Shown: positions 1-10,122, counted from the stretch's first letter. The stretch: 64,000 nt of DNA from Lepus europaeus (GCF_033115175.1 NC_084828.1:93993388-94057387); one strand, 5' to 3'. Made by a program: numbers and translations. Notes: generated by a model from the letters alone, not told the origin.

Positions 1-120
1 CATCCACCCATCCACCTGTCTTCCCTCCATCCACATGTATCTCCTGCTCAGTGCCAGACACTGCTAGGTGCTGGGGACTCAGAGAAAGAAAACCTGGTTG
101 GTCTCTCGGGCTGACCCCTT
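1..120 (-). repeat. CATC-rich tract and L2 3'-end relic in a chordin intron
   Basis: A short CATCCACC-type tract leads into CAGTGCCAGACACTGCTAGG TGCTGGGGACTCAG. This is the reverse complement of the L2 3' end, in the form (TGTGCCAGGCACTG)...GGCGCTGGGGA. It is short and diverged. Confidence 0.5.
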
Positions 121-139
121 CCTGTTTCCTTCTCAACAG

Positions 140-294
140 TGGGATCAGGGGCCCGCACCCAGTTGGGGGACCCCATGCAGGCCGATGGGCCCCGGGGCTG
201 CCGTTTTGCAGGGCAATGGTTCCCAGAGAGCCAAAGCTGGCACCCATCGGTGCCCCCCTTTGGAGAGATGAGCTGTATCACCTGCAGATGTGGG
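140..294 (+). CDS. CHRD: Chordin, third-last coding exon (fourth VWFC domain, first half)
   Basis: Chordin is a secreted BMP antagonist that binds BMP2/4/7 through cysteine-rich VWFC domains and is cleaved by BMP1/tolloid proteases. This exon follows a TTCTCAACAG acceptor and ends at a GTGAGT donor. It enters in phase 1 and leaves in phase 0. It reads ...[13 protein letters not shown]... through SCITCRCG, the C-x-x-C-x-C motif of a VWFC domain, and matches what I recall of the last VWFC repeat of mammalian chordin. The rest of the gene lies upstream of the window. Its identity rests on the two following exons reading on in frame to the typical chordin C-terminus. Other VWFC proteins (chordin-like 1/2, kielin) share the motif but not this tail. 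Confidence 0.95.
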
Positions 295-420
295 GTGAGT
301 GGGGAGAGGGTCTGTGTGACACGGGCCCTGGGGCCTGGCCTGGAGTCGGGAGACCTTTCCAGGCAAGCTTCCCTGCAGAGGCCAAAGGCCACCCTCAGTG
401 TCTGCTCTGTCCCACCCCAG

Positions 421-520
421 GCAGGGGTGCCCCACTGCGAGCGGGATGACTGTTCACTGCCGCTGGCCTGTGGCTCCGGGAAGGAGAGTCGGTGCTGCTC
501 CCACTGCACACCCCGGGGGT
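421..520 (+). CDS. CHRD: Chordin, penultimate coding exon (fourth VWFC domain, second half)
   Basis: This exon follows a CTGTCCCACCCCAG acceptor and ends at a consensus GTAAGT donor (521-526). It is in phase 0 with the previous exon. It encodes [26 protein letters not shown] and ends with the CCSHC motif that closes the VWFC fold, followed by TPRG. It is 100 nt long, so one base (T) is carried into the last exon. If the following intron were retained, the frame would end after two more codons (TGT AAG, then TGA at 527-529), giving a shortened tail with an extra cysteine. Confidence 0.95.
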
Positions 521-628
521 GTAAGTGAGGGATTTGGGGGGTGGGGTGAGGGAGCCCCAGGAGCAGTGCAATCTGCTTCCCAAATGCCTCTCCAGCCCAC
601 TCTGTCAGCACCTTGTGGAGTTGATATT

Positions 629-962
629 TAGTTCTTTTTCTTTTCTTTTCTTTTAATGTTTATTTATTTATTTGAAAGGCAATGTTAAAGAGAAGGCGAG
701 ACAGAGAGGTTTTCCATCTGCTGGTGCACTCCCCAAATGGCTTCAATGGCCGGAGCTGGGCCAGGCTGAAGCCAGGAGCCAAGAGCTTCATCCGGGTCTC
801 CCATGGGTGCAGGGGCCCCAGTGCTGGGGTCTTCTCCTGCTGCATTCCCAGGCACGTTAGCCAGGAGCTGGATTGGAACCGGCATGCCCATATGGGATGC
901 TGGCACCACAGATGGCAGCAGACTAACCTGCCACGCCACAGTGCCGGCCACAGTGCTGGGCC
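629..962 (-). mobile_element. CSINE, group A, in the last chordin intron
   Basis: It starts with a TTTTC-rich tail and TTTATTTATTTGAAAGGC and ends at CAGTGCTGGGCCC. It fills more than half of the 620-nt last intron and stops about 180 nt before the acceptor. Confidence 0.9.
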
Positions 963-979
963 CAGTTCCTTTTCTTTAA

Positions 980-1060
980 AATGAGATTTCTGAAGCTCAG
1001 AAGAATTAGGCAAGACTGAGGTCACACAGCTTAGAAAATTGTGACCTGTCTCGGCCTCGG
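980..1060 (-). repeat. MIR relic in the last chordin intron
   Basis: TGAAGCTCAGAAGAATTAGG followed by GAGGTCACACAGCTTAG is the reverse complement of the MIR core (GCTGTGTGACCTTGGGCAAG). It is diverged. Confidence 0.6.
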
Positions 1061-1140
1061 AGCAGAGGTGCCCTGCTCTGCCCTGCATGTCCGCCTGTTC
1101 CCTCTCTCTTCCTCCCACATCCGTTCCCTTCTGTCTCCAG

Positions 1141-1196
1141 CAGCCCCAGAGACCAGGACTGTTCCAGAACTTGAGAAAGCAGCCGAAGGCTCCTAG
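1141..1196 (+). CDS. CHRD: Chordin, last coding exon and stop
   Basis: The final coding exon follows CTGTCTCCAG. Joined to the T carried over from position 520, it reads SAPETRTVPELEKAAEGS and ends at TAG (1194-1196). The ...PELEK.AEGS ending is diagnostic of mammalian chordin. The acceptor is a tandem CAGCAG (NAGNAG). Use of the first AG gives Ser-Ala-Pro-Glu; use of the second would drop one residue. The first is favoured because it keeps the residue spacing I remember for human chordin. Confidence 0.93.
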
Positions 1197-1605
1197 GGAA
1201 TGGCCGGAAGCTGCATGACCAAGAGGACTGGGCCTGAGCTGGGGGAAGGGGCGGCGCCGTGGACCCCGCGTTCTCCTTTGCGGAAACCCAGTGCCTTTGG
1301 CTCCTCCGACCTGCCTCTTCTGCCCACCCCACTACCTCTGGGCACCACCTCCACGGGGGGCAAGCAGCCAGGCCAGGCCCAGGCCATCTCCACCCCGACT
1401 GCTGGCCTGCCCACCCTGGCCTGTGCCCTGAAGCCCAACCCCTTTCCTTTTGTACATAATGTCACTGGCTTATCGGGAGTTTAATTTATCCTCACTCAGC
1501 ACCAAGGGTCACCCCCTTCCCCCCCACTCCACTCCTGCTGCCCCTGAGCTGAGCAGAGTCATTGCTAGAGAGTCGTGTATTTATTAAAACATTCTGTTTT
1601 TCAGT
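1197..1605 (+). other. CHRD: Chordin 3' untranslated region
   Basis: Sequence from the stop to just past the poly(A) signal. It looks like conserved UTR rather than intergenic DNA: it contains TTTTGTACATAATGTCACTG and the stretch around 1540-1590 that I recall from mammalian chordin 3'UTRs. No SINE has inserted here. The cleavage site is inferred 10-20 nt after the signal, before the GT-rich stretch at 1620-1635. Confidence 0.8.
1583..1588 (+). terminator. CHRD: Poly(A) signal ATTAAA of chordin
   Basis: ATTAAA is followed by T-rich (TTCTGTTTTTCAG) and GT-rich (GGCTCTGTGTGG) downstream elements, the usual arrangement of a mammalian cleavage/polyadenylation site. Confidence 0.8.
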
Positions 1606-2294
1606 CTTTGCGCCTGAGGTCGGCTCTGTGTGGCCAGGGTCTGGTGGGAGGGGCGGGCAGCTCTGGCTCCAGGGGCTTCCCCCAGCCCTAGGGGGGTGGA
1701 GGAGACCGGATGGGGCACAGTTGGCCCGCTTGCCTGTGTTCTGCACGGGGCTTGGGACTGTGCTGGAGACAGGCTGGGGCCTCGGGCCTCAGGCCACCTG
1801 CGGCAGGGTGCAGACTCCAGCGTCATGACCCGCATGGCTGGCATTCTTGCTGACTCCATGTTTGAAGTCGCTCCAGAGAGAGAGAAACAGAAGTGGTGCC
1901 AGCCTCTCCGTCTTTGTCCAAACACTTTCCTTTTATTCTTCTTTCCTGGAAACGAGTCGTGTTCTGGACCCGTTCTGGGTCCAGAGAGGCCTGGAGTGAG
2001 CTCCTGTGTAGCCCTTGGCTGAGCCTGCCTGGATTTGAAGCAAGCCCTCCTCCCTGTCCCCGCTTCTCCGCCCCTCCCATTCCTGCGGGCTCCATGGGCT
2101 CCAGGGGAGTGAGAGAACACAAGGGCAGCTCATGTACCTGCAGACCTGTCGCTTGTGCACTGAGCCTGGGTTCTGGTGATGGCCAGGGCAGGGAAAGTGG
2201 CCAAGCCTTGCTTAGCAGGCAGGCGGGATGTGGGGAAGGAGTTACCGGCTCAGGCAGGCGAAGCCCGAGGCCCCCAGCTGTGAGCTAGCTGAGT
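1606..2294. other. Intergenic DNA just downstream of chordin
   Basis: GC-rich unique sequence with open frames on both strands but no splice-flanked or family-like coding segment. No repeat recognised. Confidence 0.5.
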
Positions 2295-2402
2295 CCCTGA
2301 ATTTCTGTGAACCTGTCTCCCCTCTGTGAAACAGACACCAGCTCCCTCTCAGGGCTCAGTCAGAACCTGCGCCTTACGCAGCTCAGGGCCTAGCATGCAT
2401 TA
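2295..2402 (+). repeat. MIR relic
   Basis: Reads CCTGTCTCCCCTCTGTGAAAC AGACACC... then CAGGGCCTAGCATGCA. This follows the 3' half of MIR (TTTCCTCATCTGTAAAATGG ... AGTGCCTGGCACAT). Confidence 0.45.
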
Positions 2403-2421
2403 GTTGGAAATGGTGCTCCAG

Positions 2422-2760
2422 CTTCTTCTTCTTCTTCTTTTTTTTTTGATAGGCAGAGTTAGACAGTGAGAGAGAGAGAGAAAGTTCTTCCTTTTTCCGT
2501 TGGTTCACCCCCCAAAATGGCTGCTGCAGCCGGCGCACCGCGCTGATCCGAAGCCAGGAGCCAGGTGCTTCCTCCTGGTCTCCCATGCGAGTGTAGGGCC
2601 CAAGCACTTGGGTCATCCTCCACTGCACTCCTGGGCGACAGCAGAGAGCTGGACTGGAAGAGGAACAACCGGGACAGAATCCGGCGCCCCGACTGGGACT
2701 AGAACCTGGGGTGCCGGTGCCGCAGGCGGAGGATTAGCCTAGTGAGCCGTGGCGCTGGGC
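2422..2760 (-). mobile_element. CSINE, group B
   Basis: It begins with a CTT-rich/T tail and GATAGGCAGAGTTAGACAG, includes GGTTCACCCCCCAAAATGG, and ends at GTGAGCCGTGGCGCTGGGC. It is full length. Confidence 0.92.
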
Positions 2761-2767
2761 AGGACCA

Positions 2768-3052
2768 CAAACTTTTAAAAAATTATTTGTTTGAGAGTTA
2801 GAGAGACACAGACAGACAGAGGTCTCATCTGCTGGTTCAATCCCCAAATGCCTGCAAGGGTCAGGACTGGACTGGACCAAGAACCAGGAACTCAATCCAG
2901 GTCTCCCAAGTGAGTGGTGGGGACCCAACTATTGGAGCCATCCCCTGCTGCCTCGCAGGGTGTGCAGTGGTAGAAAGCTGGAATCAGGAGCCAGAGCTGG
3001 GACTCAAACCCAGGCACTCTGAGAACTGCAAGACCAAACACCTGGCCCTGGA
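2768..3052 (-). mobile_element. CSINE, group C, diverged
   Basis: It begins at TTATTTGTTTGAGAGTTAGAG and ends CAAACACCTGGCCC, sitting directly after the previous SINE. The form CTGGGACTCAAACCCAGGCAC is typical of the old group. Confidence 0.85.
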
Positions 3053-4557
3053 GGTGCGCTCTCTGGGACTGGGCTGGAGTGAAAGGTAGGGAGTAATGTG
3101 GGGTGGAGCGTGGTGGTGGCTGCTGTTACATTTGGCCTGATCTCCTGGATCTCAGGGGGAATGAGCGGCCAGGCTCAGGGTGAAGGGGATGACTGCCGTG
3201 GGCCAGAGCCCTGGCTGTGAGTAGGAGGATGGTGAAGGCCAGATAGGGATGAAAAAGCAGGCGTCAGCCTGGGGCTCAGCACTGGGAACAGAGCACAGCA
3301 GCAGGTGCGACGTGATGGAGAATTTGGCTCAGAGATGGGAGCACTGACAGGCTTGTCCTCCCTGGTGCAGGCGCTGCTGGGAAGTCTGCGTCTTAGATTC
3401 AACTGTGCTTGTTTCTGATGCTCACAAGACTAGGGGCAGGGAAGAGGTAGCGAGCCGGATGCTGGGCAGTGCCCCACGGGCTGGCTCCGTGGGTCCCGTG
3501 GATCCTGAGCCTCAGGCCCCCAGCAGAGTTCAGAGCGGGCCTCCGTGGATGCAGCTGAGCGAGTGCGTGTGCCGCTCACGGAGCTGAGCAGAGCACTGTC
3601 TGTCCTCTGCAGATGGGAGTCCTTGAAACACCTTAGCTGTGCTAGCCTGCCTTCCCACCAAAACTGACCAGTCCCCAGGCTCCCCTGAGCGCCAGGGAGG
3701 CGGTGCGGTGACCCAGGAAGGCCTGCCTGGGCAGCTGCGGAGGACTGCTTGTGACTTCCTGGAAGCTCTGGCACACAGGGGCCTCCAGAGGGCACCCCAT
3801 CCATTCCCCGTTAGGTAACTGCACAGCCGACAGAGAGCCCTTTCCAAGCCAAAGCAAGCCAAAAAGAACTAGAACAGCAACCACAAAAGCCAAGGAGGGG
3901 CCCGTTTTTCTGGGTAGAGGATTTTGCTGCACCAAACAGTTCCTGGTAGGATCACACACTTGGTCTCTACTGCTGACCACAGTGAGACCTTGCACTGCGG
4001 CGTCTTTGACGGGCTCTCCAGGCCTCTCCGGCAGAAACAGCCAGAAGGTCACACACAGAGGCTCTGCTTGGCTGGAGATGGCAAGGAGAAGACTCCTCCA
4101 CATCCAGCCCTCGTCTTGGCCGTGTTCCACTCCTGGGACCAGTGTGTATGCATTCCCGCGGTGCCCTTTCCCGCTTTTCCTATGCCAAGTCCGGATGCGC
4201 TCTGCCAGGTGATGAAAGCCACCTGTTCAGGGCTATGGCATGGTGCACGGCCAGCAGCCCTCAGTGCATTTCTGGCCAAGTCCCAGGAGCGGTGACTGTG
4301 CAGGTTTTTGAATATAAGTGACTTATGGCAGGGACTTAAGAACGGTAGTTTTCAAACCCTGGCCATGGACGTGGGAAACGGCCACTGGCCAGAGGGAGAG
4401 ATGGGGGCTGTGGTGGCTGGACTGACCTGGGGAACCTCCTGCCAGTGGGGAGTCCAGGCCCACACTTGGCGTTTATGACAGCTGCTCAGCTGTATTTCGA
4501 AGACGTGATTGCATCTCATCCCTTAATCTTGTATAATAATAATACCCCCCCCCCAAC
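3053..4557. other. Unique intergenic stretch with a CTCF-like motif and a possible MER5-like relic
   Basis: No SINE and no coding feature. CCTCCAGAGGGCACC at 3782-3796 matches the CTCF core consensus CCASYAGRKGGCRSY at 14 of 15 positions. AACGGTAGTTTTCAAACCC near 4340-4360 recalls the ends of MER5-type DNA elements, too weakly to call. A run of ten C lies near 4545. Confidence 0.4.
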
Positions 4558-4735
4558 ACCATGTTCTGGCTTAATGGGCTAAGCCAATGTGTGCAACTAC
4601 AGCATCCCATGTGAGCACCAGTTCGAGTTCCGGCTGCTCCACTTCCAATCAGCTCCCTGCTAATGTGCCTGGGGAAGCAGTAGATGGCCCAAGTGTTTGG
4701 GCCCCTGCCACCCATGGGACAAACATGTATTGGAT
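4558..4735 (+). mobile_element. CSINE, group A, 3'-truncated
   Basis: The head (ATGGGCTAAGCCA), the internal-promoter-like GGTTCGAGTTCC variant and the middle (GGGGAAGCAGTAGATGG) are present. It stops after CCACCCATGGGA with no tail. Confidence 0.75.
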
Positions 4736-4789
4736 CACAGATGATGTGTGCAGGAATAATCTGTGTGCATGGGATACACACATGTGTAC

Positions 4790-4863
4790 TTTAGTCAAGT
4801 CACAGGGAAATGGCATGAAAAGATGAGTTTATTTTAGTGCAAGAAAAGGAAACCCATGAATAG
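4790..4863. repeat. Fragment of a palindromic MITE-like repeat
   Basis: GGAAATGGCATGAAAAGATGAG followed by TTTATTTTAGTGCAAG resembles a dispersed eutherian repeat whose other half carries TTTTCCATGAACTTTTTGAAG. That half appears here at 5410-5475, beyond a SINE. The family name is not certain. Confidence 0.4.
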
Positions 4864-4927
4864 ATTTTTTTAAAAGATTTATTTATTTACTTGAAAGTCA
4901 GAGTTACACAGAGAGAGAAGGAGAGGC

Positions 4928-4963
<36 letters not shown>

Positions 4964-5220
4964 CTTCCATCAACTGGTTCACTCCCCAAATGGCCTCAAT
5001 GGCTGGACCTGCGCCTGTCTGAAGCCAGGAGCCAGGAGCTTCTTCTGGGTCTCCCACGTGGGTGCAGGGGCCCAAGGACTTGAACCATCCTCCACTGCTT
5101 TCCCAGGCCACAGCAGAGAGCTGGATCGGAAGTGGAGCAGCTGGGACTAGAACCGGCACCCACATGGGATCCGGCACTGAAGGTGGCAGCTTTACCTGCT
5201 ACGCCACAGTGCTGGCCCCA
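4864..5220 (-). mobile_element. CSINE, group A
   Basis: It begins AAAAGATTTATTTATTTACTTG, has a (GA)n tract at about 4930-4962, and ends at CACAGTGCTGGCCCC. It separates two halves of a MITE-like repeat. Confidence 0.92.
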
Positions 5221-6718
5221 GATTCTTCTTTTTTTAATAACATGGTTTCTTTATGGCTCGCTCTCTTTTCTAGGCTATAAAACAGATTTTCAAGAGAGGG
5301 GAATAACTAATTCAGTAAACATTTTTGACCATCGATTTTGTGTTAAGGAACATATTCTTCAGTAGATGTCTGGCAAATAATAGTTTATTTCAGTTTGAAC
5401 AACCAAGATGAAATAAGAAACATGCGTGGTTTTTCATGAATTTGTCTTTTCCATGAACTTTTTGAAGCCCCCTCTGTCAGGGGTGGGAAATGACTGTTGT
5501 GCTAGGAGAACGCTGGAGCTCCCGCACCTCTGCACGTGCAGGGGAGGCGGCAGGGCACATCCCAGGGAAATCTGACCTTCCTCCTTGAAAGTGCCTGGGG
5601 AGGCACAGGAGCAGAGAATCTGGCCTGCCAATGCGATCGCTGCTCTTCAGCTGGTGGGTTGGGGGTGGGCCTGGAGGTTGTCCAGTCCTCGTGTGGCTGG
5701 CAGAGGTCAGCCAGGGGGGCTGTCTCCTGGTGGGCCAGGGCCCCTGCCATTCTTCCGGAGGAGTCATTCACAACTTCTCCTGTCCCCCTGGCACGGCGGG
5801 GCTGGCTCGTCGGCTGGGCCATGGCTTCCTGTGATACCCTGGGGCTTCTCACCCTCTGTGAGAGCCCGTCATGCTCTTTTGAGGTCCCTGGTCTACAGCA
5901 GGGACAAAGGTTCTCACTCCTTCACCTGGGCAGGGGCACCAGCTGGGGCACAGGAAGAGGGAGCAGGTGCCGGTGGAAGGCGCACAGCCTGATGAGCATC
6001 GTTCTTCTCCATGCGGGGGGAGAAAGGCTGCTGCTGGGTGCTGGAAGACAGCTCTGCCGAGTCCACATTCTTCTAGGCCCAGCAGCTGGTGGACCTCATG
6101 TGCTCGACACGGCTAGTGAAGCAGCTCATGAGAAGGCAGCAGGTGGCCATGGCCGTGACTTTCCACCCTGGCTGCAGGAACACCCCGGGGGAACGGCGAG
6201 CCCAGCGGCTGTCACTGCCGGTCTTCCAGGAAGCCCTGATGCTCTCAGTATGGAGGTCAGGTTGCTGAGCTGCCCCGGCTCTGAGGGCAGGTGAGGGAGG
6301 GTGAGAGAGAACCCCGGGCAGGCATCCTCTTCTGCGTGAATATGAAGAAAGGAAAGAGCTTGTTCTGAAACGCAGAGAGCTTCCGCAGTCTTTTCTATCT
6401 TTCATGTGGGTGGCGATGCAGACCTTCTTTATGCTGGTCTGGGGAGAAGTGGGGGTCATGGTAGGCAGCAAGATCCGAGGCTGCGGAGAGCAGAGTTCGG
6501 GGAGAGGTGTCCATGGAAAAATAGCGGGAGGTCTTTCATTATAAACTACCCACCTTATAAGGAATCAGTCACCTTCAAGTAACCAATGACTGAATGCAAG
6601 GGGACAAAATGGGACCTAGGGTATAGTTTGTTCATTTATCCCATCTCATAGGCATCTGGGTCTACTCCCCAAAAAGACCCACTGCTGCCAATTTTTTTGC
6701 ATATAAGAAAAGCCTTTT
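5221..6718. other. SINE-free stretch with long open frames, possible decayed coding sequence
   Basis: The 3' half (5480-6545) is GC-rich and open over long distances in several frames, the longest being 5536-6294 (+). The most protein-like reading is in another + frame, between 5993 and 6543, but it carries stops at 6074-6076, 6266-6268 and 6302-6304. I recognise no family. AT-rich DNA with no identified repeat follows to 6718. A MITE-like half lies at 5410-5475. Confidence 0.35.
5410..5475. repeat. Second fragment of the MITE-like repeat
   Basis: Reads GCGTGGTTTTTCATGAATTT, then CTTTTCCATGAACTTTTTG AAG, matching the terminal part of the same element as 4790-4863. Confidence 0.4.
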
Positions 6719-7033
6719 GGGGCCAATGCTGTGGTATAGCCGGTTGAGCTGATGTCTGCTGAGCGCCATTTTGAATCTCAGCTGCTCCCTCTACTTCCTA
6801 TCCAGCTCCCTGCTGAGGCCTGGAAAAGCAGCAGAGGATGGCCCAAGTGCTTGGACCCCTGCACCCATGTGGGAAACCCAGAGGAAGCTCCTGGTTCCCA
6901 GCTTATGATCGGTCCAACTCTGTCATTGTGGCCATTCGGGGAGTGAACCAGTGGATGGAAGGCTTCTCTTTGTCATCCCCCCCCACCCCGATAACTCTGC
7001 CTTTCAAGTACATAGAAATAATTTTTTAAAGCC
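6719..7033 (+). mobile_element. CSINE, group A
   Basis: Head GGGGCCAATGCTGTGGTATAG, core GGGAGTGAACCAGTGGATGG, tail CCTTTCAAGTACATAG. Confidence 0.9.
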
Positions 7034-7040
7034 CTCCCCT

Positions 7041-7355
7041 TTTAAAAGATTTATTTATTTATTGAAAGGCAGAGTTATAGAGAGGCAGAGGTAGAGAGAG
7101 AGGGCTTCCATCACTGGTTCACTCTCCAAACAGCCGCAACAGCCAGAGCCGAGCTGATCTGAAGCCAGGAACCTCCTCTGGGTCTTCCATGTGTATGCAG
7201 GGGTCCAAGCACTTGGGCCATCCTTTGCTACTTTCCCAGTTGCATTATGAGGGAGCTGGATCAGAAGTGGAGCAGCTGGGACTTGAACTGGTGCTCACAT
7301 GGGCTGCTGACACTGCAGGCAGCAGTATTGCCCGCTACACTGTAGGGCCAGCCCC
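7041..7355 (-). mobile_element. CSINE, group A
   Basis: Starts TTTTAAAAGATTTATTTATT and ends CACTGTAGGGCCAGCCCC. It faces the + copy at 6719, forming an inverted pair. Confidence 0.9.
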
Positions 7356-7365
7356 AATAGAAATA

Positions 7366-7672
7366 AATTTTTAAAAAATTAAAGATATTTTTATTTGAAA
7401 GGCAGACTTATGGGAGGGGGGAGAGAGCATGCTTCCATCCACTGGTTACTCCCCCAGATGTCTGTAAGGGCCAAGGCTGAGCCAGGAGCCAGGAGTCAGG
7501 AGCTTCTTCCAGGTCTCCCAACATGGGTGCAGGGCCAAACACTTGAACCATCTTTCATTGCTTTCCCAGGCCATTAGCAGGGAGTTGGATAAGAAGTGGA
7601 GCAGGCAGGACTAGAACTGGTGCCCATATGGGATGCCGGAGTGGCAGGCGCTAAGCCACAGTGCTGGCCCCT
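7366..7672 (-). mobile_element. CSINE, group A/C intermediate
   Basis: Starts TTAAAGATATTTTTATTTG AAAGGCAG and ends CCACAGTGCTGGCCCC. Confidence 0.88.
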
Positions 7673-7894
7673 GTAAGAAAAGCCTTTGAAGAACAGAGTA
7701 TCTAGGATCCAAGTTTAAGCATTTGCATGGGTGTGGTACAGACTCGTGCTTGGGTCTTGATCCGGAAGGGTCTGGGGTGAGGCCTGAGACTCGGTGATGC
7801 TGAGGCTGCTGGGCCAGGGATACCTTGTGAGTCACAAGGGTGTGGACAGCCCCATTACTCCCATTTTCAGCAAAATATGCCAAACCACCAAGGA

Positions 7895-7955
7895 TTTGTG
7901 TACATTTATTCATTAAACTAATGTTTACAGAGCACCGTCATTGTGCCAGGCACTG
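7895..7955 (-). repeat. L2 3'-end relic
   Basis: CATTTATTCATTAAACTAATG then GTGCCAGGCACTGTCCC is the reverse complement of the L2 terminus. The adjoining SINE truncates it. Confidence 0.6.
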
Positions 7956-8168
7956 TCCCAGGTTGAAGTCAGGAGCCTGGAACCCTATCAGGGTTTCCTA
8001 CATGGTGGCAGGAACTCAAGTAGTTGGCCGTCATCTGCTGCCTTCCCAGGTGCATGAGCAGGAAGCTGGGTCTCCAACAGTGGAGCTGGGACCTGAACTG
8101 GCACTCTGATATGGGATGTGGGTGTTCCCAGGAGCAGCTTAACCTGCTGTGCCACATGCTTGCCCCAT
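7956..8168 (-). mobile_element. CSINE, group C, lacking its tail end
   Basis: Starts within the core (CAGGTTGAAGTCAGGAGCC) and ends CTGTGCCACATGCTTGCCCC. Confidence 0.8.
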
Positions 8169-8173
8169 AATGA

Positions 8174-8579
8174 TTTTTTTAAAGATTTATTTATTTATAT
8201 ATTTATTTGAAAATTGGAGTTACACAGAGTGGGAAGAAGAGAGAGAGAGGGAGAGGGAGAGGGAGAGGGAGAGGGAGAGGGAGAGGGAGAGAGAGAGAGA
8301 GAGAGAGAAAGAGAAAGAAGTCTTCCGTCCAATGGTTCACTCCCCAGTTGGCCACAATGGCTGGAGCAGCACCGATCTGAAGCCAGGAGCCACAAGCCTC
8401 CTCTGGGTCTCCCATGCGGGGGCAGGGGCCCAAGGACTTGGGTCATCTTCTGCTGCTTTCCCAGGCGGTAGCAGAGAGCTGGATCAGAAGTGGAACAGCC
8501 GGGACTCAAACCAGCACCCGTATGGGATGCTGACGCTGCAGATGGCGGCTTTACCTGCTATGCCACAGCGCTGGCCCCA
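8174..8579 (-). mobile_element. CSINE, group A, with expanded GAGGGA tract
   Basis: Starts TTTTTTTAAAGATTTATTTA and ends CACAGCGCTGGCCCC. The usual GA stretch has grown into about ten GAGGGA/GAGA units at 8237-8310. Confidence 0.92.
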
Positions 8580-8785
8580 TCTATAATGATTCCTAAAACA
8601 TCATGAAAGGAGTTAAGTTCCTTGTCAGGAGAAACGAAGGAAAGAGACTGCTATAATTGTGAGACACATGTGAAATCAACAACCTGGTGGGCATCAGAAC
8701 TGTGGGTGAGAGAGAATGTTGAGAAGGGGTCCCTTGGGGTGTTAGGGAGAGGACCAGAGCTCCCTAAGAACAGAGGGTGCAGTCT

Positions 8786-9122
8786 TTTTTTTTTTTTTTT
8801 TTTGACAGGCAGAATGGATAGTGAGAGAGAGAGACAGAGAGAAAGGTCTTCCTTTTTGCTGTTGGTTCACTCTCCAATGGCCGCTGCGGCTGGCGCATCT
8901 CACTGATCCGAAGCTTGGAGCCAGGTGCTTCTCCTGGTCTCCCATGCGGGTGCAGGGCCCAAGCACTTGGGCCATCCTCCACTGCCTTCCCGGGCCATAG
9001 CAGAGAGCTGGCCTGGAAGAGGGGCAACCGGGACAGAATCCAGTGCCCCGACCAGGGCTAGAACCTGGTGTGCCGGCGCCGCTAGGCGGAGGATTAGCCT
9101 GTTGAGCCACAGTGCTGGCCGA
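8786..9122 (-). mobile_element. CSINE, group B, with target-site duplication
   Basis: A T17 tail, GACAGGCAGAATGGATAG, ending CCACAGTGCTGGCC. GTGCAGTCTT occurs at 8778-8787 and again at 9123-9132, marking the target-site duplication. Confidence 0.95.
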
Positions 9123-9209
9123 GTGCAGTCTTGATGTGTTGTGTTGCAGTCTCAGAGACATGGTGTCTCCTACCATGTCTTAGTCATATGCTGTATCAAG
9201 ATGAAGCAT

Positions 9210-9486
9210 AGGGGCTGGTGCTATGGCGCAGCAGGTTAATGCCCTGGCCTGCAGTGCTGGCATCCCATATGGGCGCCGGTTTGAGTCCCAGCTGCTCCTC
9301 TTCCAGTCCAGCTCTCTGCTATGGCCTAGGAAAGCAGTGAAAGATGGCTCAAGTGCTTGGGCCCCTGCACCTGCATGGGAGACCCGGAGGAGGTTCCTGG
9401 CTCCTGGCTTCAGATCAGCTCAGCTCCGGATCAGCTCCGCTCCAGCTGTTGCAGCCAATTGAGGAGTGAACCAGCGGATGGAAGAC

Positions 9487-9519
<33 letters not shown>

Positions 9520-9598
9520 CCTCTCTCTCTCTTTGCCTCCGCTATTCTCTCTGTGTAACTCTGACTTTCAAGTAAATAAATTATTCTTAAAAAAAAAA
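9210..9598 (+). mobile_element. CSINE, group A
   Basis: Head GGGGCTGGTGCTATGGCGCAG, duplicated CAGCTC/CGGATCAGCTC units near 9410-9440, a long CT tract, tail CTTTCAAGTAAATAAATT. Confidence 0.93.
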
Positions 9599-9789
9599 TG
9601 AAGCATGACCAGAACGAGAGGGAAAGAAGCAGCGATTGCCTGGTACAATCGGGTCACAGACATTAATGCGACAGATACCACAGGTATCACCCGCCCAGGA
9701 CAGCGACAAAGAAACCAGGAGGACCTGTCCAAGATTAGGTTTTGTGATCCCACAAAACCTCGACTAAGGAAAAGTTGCAACGTATTTAT

Positions 9790-10122
9790 TTATTGATTTA
9801 AAAAATTTTTATTTGTTTAATCTTTGTTAATTTGAAAGGCAGAGAAACAGAGACAGAGACAGAGACAGACAGACAGAAGGAGAGAAATCTCCCATCCACT
9901 TGTTCATTCCTCAAATGTCCACATCAGCTGGGGCTGGGCCAGGCTGAACATAATAGCTGGGAACTCAATCCAGGTCTCCCACATGGGTGACGGTGGCCTC
10001 CCAGGGTGCACAGTAAGCAGGAAACTGGAATGAAAAGCTGGACTCAAACCCAGGCATTCGGATAAAGGCTGTAGGCATCCCAAGTGGTGTGTTGGCTGCT
10101 ATGCCAAATGCCTGCCCCAAGA
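9790..10122 (-). mobile_element. CSINE, group C
   Basis: Starts GATTTAAAAAATTTTTATTT, carries GACAGAGACAGAGACAGAC, ends TGCCAAATGCCTGCCCC. Confidence 0.85.

Noticed and set aside
4930..4962. Regular GA repeats suggestive of an array
   Set aside because: Simple (GA)n within a SINE; no spacer/repeat structure, so not CRISPR. The genome is mammalian.
5536..6294. Longest ATG-started open frame in the window (252 codons, +)
   Set aside because: GC-rich composition keeps several frames open at once. The translation has no family motif, and a neighbouring frame looks more protein-like. Not called as a gene.
8749..9176. Open frames translating to phrases such as AWALHPHGRPGEAPGSWL
   Set aside because: The same peptide recurs at dozens of places because it is the translation of the CSINE core. 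These are SINE artefacts, not proteins.
9210..9310. tRNA-like head with A/B-box motifs
   Set aside because: It is the tRNA-derived 5' part of a CSINE, repeated throughout the window, and does not fold to a full cloverleaf tRNA.
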